From contig NCHM01000001.1 in NCBI GenBank assembly GCA_002257205.1, forward strand, positions 38,934 to 102,933: DNA of 64,000 nucleotides, read 5' to 3'. Source of the DNA: Rhizobiales bacterium 24-66-13 (GTDB taxonomy: Bacteria > Pseudomonadota > Alphaproteobacteria > Rhizobiales > Xanthobacteraceae). A program made the translations under genes and the position numbers. The notes under the pieces are model-generated. The model worked only from the letters and a program-made list of their open reading frames with translations. It had not been told where the DNA came from and ran no database searches. Positions 11,369 to 21,969 of the stretch are shown one piece after another; position 1 is the stretch's first letter; each line of letters starts with the position of its first letter.

Positions 11369-11926
11369 ATGGTGAGTGCAAGCTATTCGGGCTCGGGGAA
11401 AGCTGATGTGGCCCCAGCCGCGAGCGATATCGAGCGGTCGGCCCTGAGGCGGACCATGGTCGGCCATGGCGCCTTGATGATCTTCGCGGCCCTGGTGGGT
11501 GGCGTGGGCTTGTGGGTGTATCTGCTCGGCGGGTTCGAGATCGTTCCGGGCTATATCCTGTCGTTCCAACTGCCCGGATCGGCGGATGGCTGGCAGAGGG
11601 CCCATACCGGGCCGGTCCTCAATGGGCTCATGGTGATCGCCATCGGGTTCGCGCTCCCGTTGCTCGATTTCTCGGCGCGATGGTCGAAGATCCTGGGATG
11701 GACCATCATTCTCGACGGCTGGTCCAATACCGGCTTCTACTTCTTCAGCAATTTCTCCCCCAACCGCGGTCTCGCCTTCGGCCCGAGCAGGGTTGGCCCG
11801 GCTGATATCTTCAGTTTCCTTGCCCTGGCTCCCGCCTACCTGTTCGGCGTCCTGGCCATGGTCGCGCTGGTGGTGATCGGCTGGCGTGCCATCGGCGGCG
11901 CGCATCCCGCCGGAGTGTCGCGATGA
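11369..11926 (+). CDS. styC: StyC styrene oxide isomerase (integral membrane)
   Basis: Small four-helix membrane enzyme (185 residues) that converts styrene oxide to phenylacetaldehyde by a Meinwald rearrangement. It matches remembered Pseudomonas StyC closely: GHGALMIFAALVGGVGLWV, GGFEIVPGYI, RAHTGPVLNGLMVIA, DGWSNTGFYFFSNFSPNRGL, ADIFSFLALAPAYLFGVLAM. The family is reported to use haem b, and conserved histidines such as those in GHG and RAHTGP are present. ATG at 11369 after GGGAGG. An N-terminal extension of about 25 residues precedes the conserved core. It overlaps no gene but lies 41 bp before the porin gene. Confidence 0.93.
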   Translation: MVSASYSGSGKADVAPAASDIERSALRRTMVGHGALMIFAALVGGVGLWVYLLGGFEIVPGYILSFQLPGSADGWQRAHTGPVLNGLMVIAIGFALPLLDFSARWSKILGWTIILDGWSNTGFYFFSNFSPNRGLAFGPSRVGPADIFSFLALAPAYLFGVLAMVALVVIGWRAIGGAHPAGVSR

Positions 11927-11967
11927 CCGGCCGCTATCGCCACCAGGTGCATATAGAAGGGGAAACC

Positions 11968-12639
11968 ATGGGCAAGGGATATGCTTTGACGGCCGCGCTG
12001 GTCCTTTTTCTGTCCGGGCAGGTTCATGCCGCCGACCTCGGCCCGGCGGCACCGGAGGCTCCGGTGTTTCGGCCCTGGTACATCCATGTGGGCGCGATGG
12101 GTGTCATTTTCGACGAGGGCGCGAGCATCACGCTCGGCGGAACGCCGGTGCCGGGCGTGAGCGCCACGGCGGACGACAACTTCACCGTCGGTTTCGAAGT
12201 GGGTTACCGCTTTACGCCCAACATCGCCGTGTCATTCACCGCCGGCTTTCCGCCCAGCACGACCCTCACCGGCACCGGCCCACTGGCGGGCATTGATCTC
12301 GGCCGGGTCACTTACGGACCGGCGGTGCTCTCGGCTCACTACCATTTCACCAATTTCGGTCCCCTGTTCCAGCCCTATCTGGGCGCGGGCGTCAACTACA
12401 CCCTCGTCTGGAACGAGAAGGATCGGGCCGTCAGGGACCTGAAGGTGGACAATGCCTTTGGGTTTGTTCTCCAGGCCGGCATCGAGAGCGACATCTCCGA
12501 GCATTGGGGGACCTTCGTCGATGTGAAGAAGATCTTCCTGACGACCGACGCCACCGGCCTTGTGGGCGGGGTGCCCGCCACGGCGGACATCGATCTCAAT
12601 CCGTGGATCCTGATGGGCGGGGTGACCTATCGCTTTTAG
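11968..12639 (+). CDS. OmpW-family outer-membrane protein, probable hydrophobic-substrate porin
   Basis: Predicted 223-residue outer-membrane beta-barrel with a signal peptide (MGKGYALTAALVLFLSGQVHA, cleavage near AADLG). OmpW hallmarks include YIHVGAMGVIF near the N-terminus, VGYRFTPNIAVSFTAGFPP, LGAGVNYTLVW and a C-terminal strand ending in YRF. OmpW/AlkL-type barrels admit hydrophobic compounds, so its place between styC and styD suggests styrene uptake. ATG 11968 with AAGGGGAA upstream is preferred to the in-frame ATG at 11923, which lacks a signal peptide. Confidence 0.85.
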   Translation: MGKGYALTAALVLFLSGQVHAADLGPAAPEAPVFRPWYIHVGAMGVIFDEGASITLGGTPVPGVSATADDNFTVGFEVGYRFTPNIAVSFTAGFPPSTTLTGTGPLAGIDLGRVTYGPAVLSAHYHFTNFGPLFQPYLGAGVNYTLVWNEKDRAVRDLKVDNAFGFVLQAGIESDISEHWGTFVDVKKIFLTTDATGLVGGVPATADIDLNPWILMGGVTYRF

Positions 12640-12645
12640 AGCGGT

Positions 12646-12676
12646 TTCACGCGAATCGGATACCGGTTCGCGTGAA
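12646..12676 (+). terminator. Hairpin after the OmpW gene
   Basis: TTCACGCGAATCGG pairs with CCGGTTCGCGTGAA over a 3-base loop (13 of 14 positions Watson-Crick, one G-T), followed by AAAAAGG. It begins a few bases after the stop codon, as a terminator or a dispersed intergenic palindrome would. Downstream styD has its own ribosome site at 12802. Confidence 0.6.
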
Positions 12677-12810
12677 AAAGGTGCTCCAGTTCTCACCCCA
12701 GACGTTCATTCGAATCCGGCCGGGTAGCCGGCCCCGGCCGCTGGCCTCGTACAAGTCACGCCGGGCCTTTCCGTCGGGACGCAGCGGCGCGAGGCCGCCA
12801 TGCGGAGCAT

Positions 12811-14226
12811 ATGATCATGCAGACTTATCCCCTCATCATCGGCGGCATGTCCGTGCCGGCAGGCGCGCATTTCGAGGTACGCAATCCCGCCGACGGGAGC
12901 GTGGTCGGACTCGCTCCAAAGGCGTCCCTGGCGTCCCTCGACGAAGCTGTCGCCGCCGCCACCGCCGCCTTTCCGTCCTGGAGCGCCACGCTGGATTCCG
13001 CGCGTAAGGCGGCCTGTCACGCGCTCGCGGACATGATTGCGGCACATGCGGAGGAGCTGGCGCGCCTCGTCACCCTGGAGCAGGGCAAGCCCCTGAACGG
13101 CCTCGGCTCCCGCTGGGAGATCGGCGGCGCCCAAGCCTGGGCGCATTACACAGCGGACCTCGATCTGCTACCCAAAGTGCTTCAAGACAACAATGCGGGA
13201 CGGGTCGAGTTGCATCGCACCGCGATCGGCGTGGTGGGCTCGATTACACCCTGGAACTTTCCGGTGATGATCGCCATTTGGCACATCGTGCCCGCAATCC
13301 GCGCCGGCAACACGGTAGTGGTGAAGCCTTCGCCCTACACGCCCCTGTCCACGATCCGCATGGTGGAACTCATAAACGCCGTGCTGCCGCCTGGGGTGGT
13401 GAACTGCGTGACCGGCGAGAACGAAATCGGTGCCGCCATGTCCACCCATGCCGGCATCGACAAGATCGCCTTCACCGGATCGAGCGGGACCGGCAAGAAG
13501 ATCATGGCTTCCGCCGCACCGACCCTCAAGCGCCTCACCCTCGAGCTCGGAGGCAACGACGCGGGTATCGTATTGCCGGACTGCGACCCGAAAGCAATCG
13601 CCGAAGGCCTGTTCTGGGGGGCCTTCATCAACAATGGCCAGACCTGCGCGGCGCTGAAACGGCTCTATGTGCACGAGCGCATCCATGACGAGGTCTGCGA
13701 CGAACTGGCGGCGGTGGCGCGTCGCGTCGCCGTCGGCAACGGCCTCGATGAGGGGAGCGTGCTCGGGCCGATCCAGAACCGGATGCAGTTTGAACGGGTG
13801 CGGCAACTCGTGGACGATGCCGTTGCCCACGGCGGGCGCCTGCTCTCGGGAGGCCTCCCGCGAGATCCGGAGGGATCGCTGTTCTATCCGCCGACACTCG
13901 TCACCGACCTCGACAATGGCGTGTCCCTGGTGGACGAGGAACAATTCGGTCCCGCGCTGCCTATCATCCGCTATGCTGAGGTCGAAGCCGTGATCGAGCG
14001 GGCCAACGACAATCCAAACGGCCTCGGCGGCTCGGTCTGGAGCCCCGACGTCGAAGCGGCAATTTCCGTCGCCCGGAGGCTTCGGACGGGATCCGTCTGG
14101 ATCAACAAGCACGGGGCCATCCAGCCGAACGCTCCCATGGCGGGGGTAAAGCAATCAGGGTTCGGTGTTTCCTTCGCAGAGGAAGGGCTTCAAGAATACA
14201 CGGATGTGCAGGTAATTTTCAAATAA
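12811..14226 (+). CDS. styD: NAD-dependent aldehyde dehydrogenase, probable phenylacetaldehyde dehydrogenase
   Basis: Aldehyde dehydrogenase of 471 residues with the full active site: TPWNFPVMIAIWHIVPAIRAG, VVVKPSPYTPLS, FTGSSGTGKKIM, catalytic Glu in LELGGNDAG and catalytic Cys in NNGQTCAALKRLYV. In context it would oxidise phenylacetaldehyde from StyC to phenylacetate and link the sty and paa routes. ATG at 12811, with GCGGAG six bases before. Specificity cannot be read from sequence alone; benzaldehyde-type or general aldehyde use is the alternative. Confidence 0.88.
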   Translation: MIMQTYPLIIGGMSVPAGAHFEVRNPADGSVVGLAPKASLASLDEAVAAATAAFPSWSATLDSARKAACHALADMIAAHAEELARLVTLEQGKPLNGLGSRWEIGGAQAWAHYTADLDLLPKVLQDNNAGRVELHRTAIGVVGSITPWNFPVMIAIWHIVPAIRAGNTVVVKPSPYTPLSTIRMVELINAVLPPGVVNCVTGENEIGAAMSTHAGIDKIAFTGSSGTGKKIMASAAPTLKRLTLELGGNDAGIVLPDCDPKAIAEGLFWGAFINNGQTCAALKRLYVHERIHDEVCDELAAVARRVAVGNGLDEGSVLGPIQNRMQFERVRQLVDDAVAHGGRLLSGGLPRDPEGSLFYPPTLVTDLDNGVSLVDEEQFGPALPIIRYAEVEAVIERANDNPNGLGGSVWSPDVEAAISVARRLRTGSVWINKHGAIQPNAPMAGVKQSGFGVSFAEEGLQEYTDVQVIFK

Positions 14227-14854
14227 TATCTTGCTAATCGACAACGGGAGCCCGCGTTCCCTGGGTAGCTGTTCGCATTGGAGTCGGTGGCCGGTCGGGC
14301 TCCGACTTGCGCTGATTGGGGTGAAACGGTGCCGCACAGAGCTTTAAGCCAGCTTCATCGCCTCGGCAAATATTTGCCAGCCATTCTAGCGGATCGCATG
14401 AGCACGGCGGCAGTGACTTGGCCCAGAATTCCGCTAGTCTGGAAGCGGACGGCCCAGCCTGTGCTGCTAAGCATCAACACAGCGACACATCGAGTTCTTG
14501 CTGCGCTATGGCCTGCCACACTGCAATTTCGGCTAGCGCACGGCTTTCGCTGTTGCGTCCCCGCAGCCGCTGCAGATCGCTGTTCGATGCCGCACGGCCA
14601 TGCCGCTTGGACTGACTGGGCCGATTCCGCGGATCTCCATGAAACCTATCTTGCTGACGGTCTTCGCAGTCATTCTGTCCGCATGCTCCGGACCACCCGC
14701 TATCGAGGCAGCTCCCAGCCCGTCTGACGCCAGTTCGAGAGTGAACCCCTTGTGCTACGCGCTCATCACTGCGGGAACGGTCGATTACACGTCGCTGAAA
14801 ACGCCACAATTCGTGGGTTCGGAATCTAACCTTTTGACATTAACGGGAGCAGGA
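14227..14854 (+). other. 628-bp region without a clear gene; possible short lipoprotein reading frame at 14639
   Basis: Base composition falls noticeably here compared with the catabolic block. The only suggestive frame starts at 14639 with a lipoprotein-like signal (MKPILLTVFAVILSACSGPP), but it has no stop and runs directly into the LysR gene in the same frame. No good ribosome site is visible before it. CTAGCGGA and its complement TCCGCTAG occur about 50 bp apart near 14390-14450. I see no other structure, and the region may be a recombination scar. Confidence 0.3.
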
Positions 14855-15741
14855 ATGGAGCTTCGTCATCTTCGTCATTTCGTAGCGGTCGCAGAAGAGC
14901 TCCATTATACACGTGGCGCGCAACGTGCCGGCATCGAACAATCACCATTATCTCGATCGATCAAGACTCTCGAACGGCGCCTTGGCGTAGTATTATTCGA
15001 CCGCACACGGCGCTCCACGAAGCTAACGCCGGCCGGTGAACGCCTTCTCGTCCATGCGCGTGCGCTCCTCGCATCCGCCGACGAAGCACGCATAGACGTT
15101 CGCACGGCAGCCGCGTCGGGAGACACAATCAGCCATTTGCACATCGGCATTTGCGATGGCGTACCATTTGTACGCCTCGCTCGACTGATTTCAAAAATAA
15201 AACTAGAAATACATATAGTAATAATTCATGTGCATGAAGCATCAGTGGCTCGGAATGTCGAGGGCTTGCGAAGCGGCTTTCTTGATGCGGCTCTCACGCC
15301 GGAGAGCGGATACGGCAAGGGGATTTTGTCCGAAGCAGTCTGGCGAGATCCGCCGATCGCTTTGATGCCGAGTGGTCATCCCCTGGCTGGAAAGAAGCGG
15401 ATCAAACTGTCTGGGATTATTAAAGAGCCTCTCATTCTAAGTCGGCCCGATACGGGTCTTAGCCAGCAATCCCAGATCGAACAGCTTGTTCGAACCGCAA
15501 GCTCGACCCCCAATATTGTTAGTCGCACCACGACGCTTCCGGTGTTGGTTACGCTGGTTCTTGCAGGCTATGGCATCGGAATAGCGACCGCCGCTCAACT
15601 CGAGGCGGTCAAGGTGGATGGCATTGCCCTCCGGCCCCTGAGCGATGCGCCCACTGATCTCAAAACTTGGCTGATGGTGCGTGAGGGGACACTCAACGAG
15701 CCACTATCTCGTTTCATCGAGCGAGCTCGGACGATTACTTA

Positions 15742-15742
<1 letters not shown>
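14855..15742 (+). CDS. LysR-family regulator, 3' end at the IS boundary
   Basis: Regulator of 295 residues of the BenM/CatR-like LysR group: HTH at residues 1-60 (FVAVAEELHYTRGAQRAGIEQSPLSRSIKTLE), then a ligand-binding domain. Start ATG 14855 after CGGGAGCAGG; this frame is also open further upstream, but that part is not LysR-like. Codon use is less GC-biased than in the sty genes. The TAG stop is completed by the first base of the IS5-type element, so the natural C-terminus may have been a few residues longer. Target unknown. Confidence 0.82.
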
Positions 15743-17051
<1,309 letters not shown>

Positions 17052-17077
<26 letters not shown>

Positions 17078-17306
17078 TTAAAGTGCCTGTACGGCCTGGC
17101 CGCGCGGCGCGGAATCCCTTGTCACGAACGATGAAGGTTTCGAGCATGAGCGGCGCCAACGTCGCCGCATCGACAACCGTGCCATGAAGCTCGGAATGAA
17201 GAGCGGCATATCGGTCGAGGTCAGCCCGAAGTTGCACCGTCATGGTGATGGTGAGCTTGACGGTTTCGGCTTTCGGCACCGGTCCGAGGCTAAGCTTTCT
17301 GGTCAA
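17052..17306 (-). CDS. DUF2274 protein at the end of the trb operon
   Basis: Small protein of 84 residues ([20 protein letters not shown], then [15 protein letters not shown]) belonging to DUF2274, a family found downstream of trbI in alphaproteobacterial conjugative elements; function unknown. It overlaps trbI by four bases. The last codons (RAPNKTIC) are read from the inverted-repeat end of the adjacent IS5 element, so the natural C-terminus has been replaced. Confidence 0.8.
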
Positions 17307-18577
17307 TCATCCCTCCTGATGTCAGCCGTCATCGGGGCGGCGCGATAGGGTCGCAAGACGAGATCCTTATTGACGATGACGCGGACCGGAAAGCCCGGCC
17401 GCACCTTCAAGGTCTGCTGAATATTGATATTTCGCCGTGTGATCTGCTGGCCGACATCGTTGATGGTGTCCTGGGCACCGTCCCGCGTCGCGATGATGAC
17501 CCGATCGCCGTTCGTTCCCTGATTTTGAGGCGCTGCCAGTTCGGCGCCGATGCCGAGCAGCGAGGAGAGGACCGCGCCTCCGATCAGGCGGAGCCAGTGA
17601 TTGTCAACTTCATCTTCGAGGCCCGAATAGCCGGCCGTATCGACGCCGGAGAGACGATCCAGCACGATAGAGGAGCCGTCCGGCATGATGAGGCGACTCC
17701 AGACCAAGAGCACACGGCTCTGGCCGAAGGCGACGCCGGAATCGTACTGGCCGATCAGGCGGGTGCCCTGGGGGATCAAGAGATGCCTGCCCGTCGCCGT
17801 GTCGTAGACATTCTCGGTGACGGTACCGATGATCTGCCCCGGCAGATCGGAATTGATCCCCGTCACCAAGGCGGCCGGAATGATTGTGCCGGCCATTACT
17901 TGATAGGGCGAGCGTGGCGTTTGGAGAGTTCCAGATCCGTAAATCTTCTGGTCGGCTTCGCGGCTTGCGAATGCTTGCTTGCGATCCTGCATGTTCTGCG
18001 TGGTCATTTCATCGACGGGCGGAGCAACGGCAGTTTCCCCACCGGTAGCGCGTATGGCAGTGAGATCGAGCCGGTTTGGCACCGGTGAGGCGGCCGCGGT
18101 TGCCGATACCTCCTGCTTCGGGCGTGTCGTCTGAAAGAATACGGCTGCCTTCGCTGCAGCTTCCGCTTCTTGCTGGGCGCGAAGGCGCGCCGCGCGTTTG
18201 GCATCCTCTTCCGGATCAGCCCTGAAACTCGGCCGCTCGGGCATAGGCGGAATGCCCGCCTCCCATTCGGTGCGCACGACTGGCCCGCCGAGCTCGCCGG
18301 GCAAGGGGGCCCCGAGCTTCGGTGGTTGAACCTGCGTATAGTCGCGCGGTAACGTTTGCAGCCCCTCCGCCGGGTTGACGCGATCGGTGTTGTAGAGCTC
18401 CTCACCGGTCCGGGCTGATCTGTCCCGACTTTGCAACGCCCAAATCATTGCGCCAAGCACTGCGGTGGAGACGGCGCCGGCGAGCACCATCAAGGTCCAG
18501 CGATTAAGACGGGTCACGGGACGCGGCTTGGCGCGAATGGCGAGATCGGGCGGCGGGGATTTGGGTGGCACGATCAT
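17303..18577 (-). CDS. trbI: TrbI / VirB10-like type IV secretion channel protein
   Basis: Bitopic inner-membrane protein (424 residues) that spans the envelope and joins the outer-membrane ring of the mating channel. It has a single membrane helix at about residues 28-48 (WTLMVLAGAVSTAVLGAMIW), a Pro-rich periplasmic region and the TrbI beta-barrel domain (YQVMAGTIIPAALVTGINSD, LLIPQGTRLIGQYDS, NHWLRLIGGAVLSSLLGIGA). Stop and start overlap with the neighbours, showing operon coupling. Confidence 0.95.
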   Translation of the reverse strand: MIVPPKSPPPDLAIRAKPRPVTRLNRWTLMVLAGAVSTAVLGAMIWALQSRDRSARTGEELYNTDRVNPAEGLQTLPRDYTQVQPPKLGAPLPGELGGPVVRTEWEAGIPPMPERPSFRADPEEDAKRAARLRAQQEAEAAAKAAVFFQTTRPKQEVSATAAASPVPNRLDLTAIRATGGETAVAPPVDEMTTQNMQDRKQAFASREADQKIYGSGTLQTPRSPYQVMAGTIIPAALVTGINSDLPGQIIGTVTENVYDTATGRHLLIPQGTRLIGQYDSGVAFGQSRVLLVWSRLIMPDGSSIVLDRLSGVDTAGYSGLEDEVDNHWLRLIGGAVLSSLLGIGAELAAPQNQGTNGDRVIIATRDGAQDTINDVGQQITRRNINIQQTLKVRPGFPVRVIVNKDLVLRPYRAAPMTADIRRDD

Positions 18578-19566
18578 AGCCCGAAGATCCCCCGCCGGTT
18601 GCCGTTGGTGCGCGAGATACGCACGATCTGCTGCTTCTCGCCTCCGAGACGAAGCTCCGCCGCACCGAACAGGCGATCGACGATGTAATAAGGCGGCTTT
18701 GCGCGGTAGTTGACGAGCTGGTTCTCCCCAGTGGGGCCGACAACGAACAGCGGCGGCAACTCGCCCTGGGCGATACCGGCGGGAAACTGGATATAGACCT
18801 TCTCACCGTCATCGAAGACGCGGGTCGGCCGCCACGATGGATTGTCGCCCGTGATCTCATAGCGGAACTGGACTCGCTCGAGCGCGACGGCATTTGCGAC
18901 CGGCGTGGCAGTCCCCGCACGATCGTTCTGACGTTGCAGCGCGAGAAGACGGTCGTGTGGATAGTCCCAGGAAACCGATGCCATCCAGGTCTGAGGCGTC
19001 GATGTGAGTTCGAGGAGGTAGGTCCGGCGGTTGGTGTTAACCACCAGATTGGTCTTCAGATCCGGCCGCGTGGGTTTCACCAGGATGTGGGTCTGCTGGC
19101 TTCCGCCCCCACCGCTGGTTGTGTCGCCGATCACCCATCGCACGGTGTCGCCGGCCGAGACGGAGATCAGCTCTTCGCCGCTCTGCAGGGCTATGTCCGT
19201 TACTTTTTCAGGCGCCGCATAAACCTGATAGAGCGCGCCAGCCATGTAGGGCCAGACCTGCGTTGCATTGACATAGCCGGTGCGGGTCGGCTGTACGCGG
19301 GCCGCATCATTGGCCGTCGTGACGCGTAGCTTCGGATCGGCAGGTTCAACTGTTCCGCCCTTGACCGGCATCGGCTTTAACTGGCCGGGCAGCGGCAATG
19401 GCTTCGGCAGCTCGACTATTTCGACGGGACCAGCCGGCTCGACGATCCGGCTCGCCTCGTAGGGTTCATCCAGGGAGATTTCCGGCGGCGGTGTTTTCCC
19501 GGCGCAACCCGCCAGCAACGTGACGGACGAGAGGAGGAGAATGCGGAATGGCAGCATGCGGGTCAT
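18574..19566 (-). CDS. trbG: TrbG / VirB9-like outer-membrane complex protein
   Basis: Lipoprotein of 330 residues with a signal peptide and lipobox (LLLSSVTLLAGC, Cys about residue 20), forming part of the outer-membrane channel with TrbI. Family segments: VWPYMAGALYQVYAAPEKVT, GDTVRWVIGDTTSGGG, RTYLLELTST and PPYYIVDRLFGAAELRLG. I choose the ATG at 19566, which has AAGGAG at the right distance; a GTG at 19584 overlapping the trbF stop is the alternative. Confidence 0.93.
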   Translation of the reverse strand: MTRMLPFRILLLSSVTLLAGCAGKTPPPEISLDEPYEASRIVEPAGPVEIVELPKPLPLPGQLKPMPVKGGTVEPADPKLRVTTANDAARVQPTRTGYVNATQVWPYMAGALYQVYAAPEKVTDIALQSGEELISVSAGDTVRWVIGDTTSGGGGSQQTHILVKPTRPDLKTNLVVNTNRRTYLLELTSTPQTWMASVSWDYPHDRLLALQRQNDRAGTATPVANAVALERVQFRYEITGDNPSWRPTRVFDDGEKVYIQFPAGIAQGELPPLFVVGPTGENQLVNYRAKPPYYIVDRLFGAAELRLGGEKQQIVRISRTNGNRRGIFGL

Positions 19567-19580
19567 GATCCTTTTCTCCT

Positions 19581-20276
19581 TCACGACCCGCCGGCGCCGA
19601 GCTCGCGGCTCCAGTTGATGCCGTTGACGAAAATACCGAGAGGATTTTTACGCAGCCGGTCCTCGGTGCGCGGTGGTTGCATGATGATGGTGAGGATGCC
19701 GGTCCAGCGATCCTTGCCGGCGAGCTGATTGTTCTCATAGCGCCGCTCGATCCAGCGGATCTGGAAGGAACTGTCCGATGCACGCACGACGCTGGTGACC
19801 TCGACGGCGACCGACATTTTGCCGACCTTGCCGAACGGATCGTTGGCACGCGCATAGTCATTCAACCCGGCGCTGCCGCGATCGGTGGTGAAGTCGTAAG
19901 CCTCAAGCCAGTTCTGCCGCACCACGATGGGATCGGTGGGCAGTGCGCGCACATTCTGTATGAAGCGCGCGAGCGCGTAGGCAATCTGGGCGTCGGTCGG
20001 CCGATAGGCTTCCACGGCCGGGCCAACGGTCTTGACTTGACCGAGCTGATCGACCTCGACCACATAGGGCGTGACGGTGGAGCGGCCAGCCTGCCACAGC
20101 AGACCGCCAGCCATGCCCACGGCAAGTGTCAGGCAGCCGAAGGACATGAGCCGCCAATTGCGTGCTTGAACGCGGGCGGAGCCTAGGCGGTCATCCCACA
20201 ACTGGCTGGCGGCCTGATAGGGCGTGGCGGGTTCCGACGTCTGCGAATAGCGCACGCCAGCGCGTTTGAAGCGCAT
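19581..20276 (-). CDS. trbF: TrbF / VirB8-like inner-membrane assembly protein
   Basis: Protein of 231 residues with one membrane helix at about residues 45-65 (LMSFGCLTLAVGMAGGLLWQ) and a periplasmic NTF2-like domain (YVVEVDQLGQVKTVGPAVEA, AYALARFIQNVRALPTDPIV, WTGILTIIMQPPRTEDRLRK). VirB8 homologues nucleate assembly of the secretion channel. Lies between trbL (3 bp gap) and trbG (overlap). Confidence 0.93.
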   Translation of the reverse strand: MRFKRAGVRYSQTSEPATPYQAASQLWDDRLGSARVQARNWRLMSFGCLTLAVGMAGGLLWQAGRSTVTPYVVEVDQLGQVKTVGPAVEAYRPTDAQIAYALARFIQNVRALPTDPIVVRQNWLEAYDFTTDRGSAGLNDYARANDPFGKVGKMSVAVEVTSVVRASDSSFQIRWIERRYENNQLAGKDRWTGILTIIMQPPRTEDRLRKNPLGIFVNGINWSRELGAGGS

Positions 20277-20279
20277 TGT

Positions 20280-21635
20280 TCAATCCTCCTGTCGCAGGGA
20301 TGGGTTGGCTCCGGAGCCGCCATGATCCCCCGAGCGAAGGGCGTGAGCCGCAGTGGTTGCTCCGTGGGAGACGTGCGAGTTGCGCGGTCCATGTCTCACG
20401 CGATTGGCCCATGGGGGAGCACCGCCGGCACCGGCGAACGACGCATCGTTCCCAGCCCCACCCATCGCTCCCATGGGCTTGCCGCCGGTAGCCGTCCAGG
20501 CGCCATGGGCGCCAGCGGAAGCACGTGAGCCGACCGTACCCGCGACGCGTGACACGACGCTGCGACCCGCCTGCATGACGGCGCCACCACCCGCTTGCGC
20601 CACGCCGGCAAGACCAGCTCCAACGGCTCCCATGCCCGATGCACCGGACGTCGCCGCACCAAGTTCGAAGGCGGCGCGCGCGCCGCCCGACATGGTGGAT
20701 GCCGCCTTGACGCCGGAACCGATAGCGGCCCCGCCAAGCCGTGCCGCGCCGGCAGCTCCGGCGCCCGCCGCGACCGCCATGCCGCCGGCGGCGAGCGCGG
20801 TGCCGGCGACTGCACCCGCGCCGAGCTGCGGGGCTCCGGAGACGAGACCCGTCGCGATCGACGGGCCGAAGATGCCCAGCCCAAGCATGGCGAGCGACGC
20901 CAGCATGATCGCCAGCGCATGATCGATAGACGGCTCTGTCCCTGCCGAGGCACGAAATTCCGCGAAGAGGCCGTCGCCGATGCCAACGATAACGGCAAGG
21001 ACCAGGATCTTGATCCCGGACGACACGACATTGCCGAGCACGCGTTCGGCCAGGAAGGCCGTCTTGTTCCAAAATGCGAAGGGGACCAGCACGAAGCCGG
21101 CCAACGTGGTCAACTTGAACTCCAGCAACGTCACAAAGAGCTGCACCGCGAGCACGAAGAAACTGACGATGACCACGAGCCAGGCGAGGAACAGGACGGC
21201 GATGGTGTCGATGTTGGAGAAGACGGAGGTGAAGCCGGACAAGTCGCCTATTTGCGCGAGGATCGGCCGGCCGGCGTCCATGCCGACGGAGGCGAGCTTA
21301 CCGGGACGCAGGAAATCGTCCTGAGACAGGCCGGAGCCAGAGGCGGTCAGGCCGAGCCCGGCGAAGGATCTGAAGATGATGCCGGCCAGCGAATTGAAGT
21401 TTGTAATGATGTAGGCGAAGGCCCCGACATAGAGGACCTTCTTGATGAGCTTCGCCAGAATCTCGTCATTGCCGGCTCCGAAGGCCCAGAACAGGCCGGC
21501 GAGCGTTATATCGATGGCGATGAGCGTCGCCGAAAGGTAAGCGACCTCACTGTGAAGCAGGCCAAACCCGCTGTCGATATATTGCGAGAAGGTGTCGGTG
21601 AAACGGTCGATGACGGAGAGATCGTCCATGGACAA
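20280..21635 (-). CDS. trbL: TrbL / VirB6-like polytopic channel protein
   Basis: Polytopic membrane protein of 451 residues with about six helices in the first 270 residues (for example VAYLSATLIAIDITLAGLFW, IAVLFLAWLVVIVSFFVLAV) and an unusually Ala/Gly-rich C-terminal tail from about residue 280 onwards. TrbL/VirB6 forms part of the inner-membrane translocation pore. The low-complexity tail is typical of the family and varies between elements. Confidence 0.93.
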   Translation of the reverse strand: MSMDDLSVIDRFTDTFSQYIDSGFGLLHSEVAYLSATLIAIDITLAGLFWAFGAGNDEILAKLIKKVLYVGAFAYIITNFNSLAGIIFRSFAGLGLTASGSGLSQDDFLRPGKLASVGMDAGRPILAQIGDLSGFTSVFSNIDTIAVLFLAWLVVIVSFFVLAVQLFVTLLEFKLTTLAGFVLVPFAFWNKTAFLAERVLGNVVSSGIKILVLAVIVGIGDGLFAEFRASAGTEPSIDHALAIMLASLAMLGLGIFGPSIATGLVSGAPQLGAGAVAGTALAAGGMAVAAGAGAAGAARLGGAAIGSGVKAASTMSGGARAAFELGAATSGASGMGAVGAGLAGVAQAGGGAVMQAGRSVVSRVAGTVGSRASAGAHGAWTATGGKPMGAMGGAGNDASFAGAGGAPPWANRVRHGPRNSHVSHGATTAAHALRSGDHGGSGANPSLRQED

Positions 21636-21959
21636 TCACTCCGCGGCCGGCACAACGGGATTGGTCTTCTCCGAAGTTCCGCTCTTCTTCAGCGACGGGA
21701 ATAGATCGACCGGATGTGACGTGTAAGGTGTTTTGCCCGAACCCATGAAACGGCGGCGCTGCGCCTTGCTGGCCATGGTGCACAGTTCGTCGCCGGTCCC
21801 AGCCCAGTCGTCCTTGCACAGCTTTTGCACCTCACGGAGCCGTTGCGAGTCGGCGGCGAGGCTATCCACGGTGTCGGCCGCCCACGCGGATTGGACGAGA
21901 AGTCCCGCGCCGATGGCAATCGCGGCCACGACAGAGAGACGGATAATTTGTCTGAGCAT
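21636..21959 (-). CDS. TrbK-like periplasmic protein, possible entry exclusion factor
   Basis: Protein of 107 residues with a signal peptide (RLSVVAAIAIGAGLLVQSAWA) and a short helical mature part ending in KAQRRRFMGSGKTPYTSHPV. The RRRFMG segment recurs at the C-terminus of TrbJ next door, suggesting shared interactions. Its place between trbJ and trbL is where trbK-like entry-exclusion genes lie in trb operons; assignment rests mainly on position. ATG 21959 chosen because it gives a clean signal peptide. Confidence 0.65.
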   Translation of the reverse strand: MLRQIIRLSVVAAIAIGAGLLVQSAWAADTVDSLAADSQRLREVQKLCKDDWAGTGDELCTMASKAQRRRFMGSGKTPYTSHPVDLFPSLKKSGTSEKTNPVVPAAE

Positions 21960-21969
21960 GGCGGGCCCC

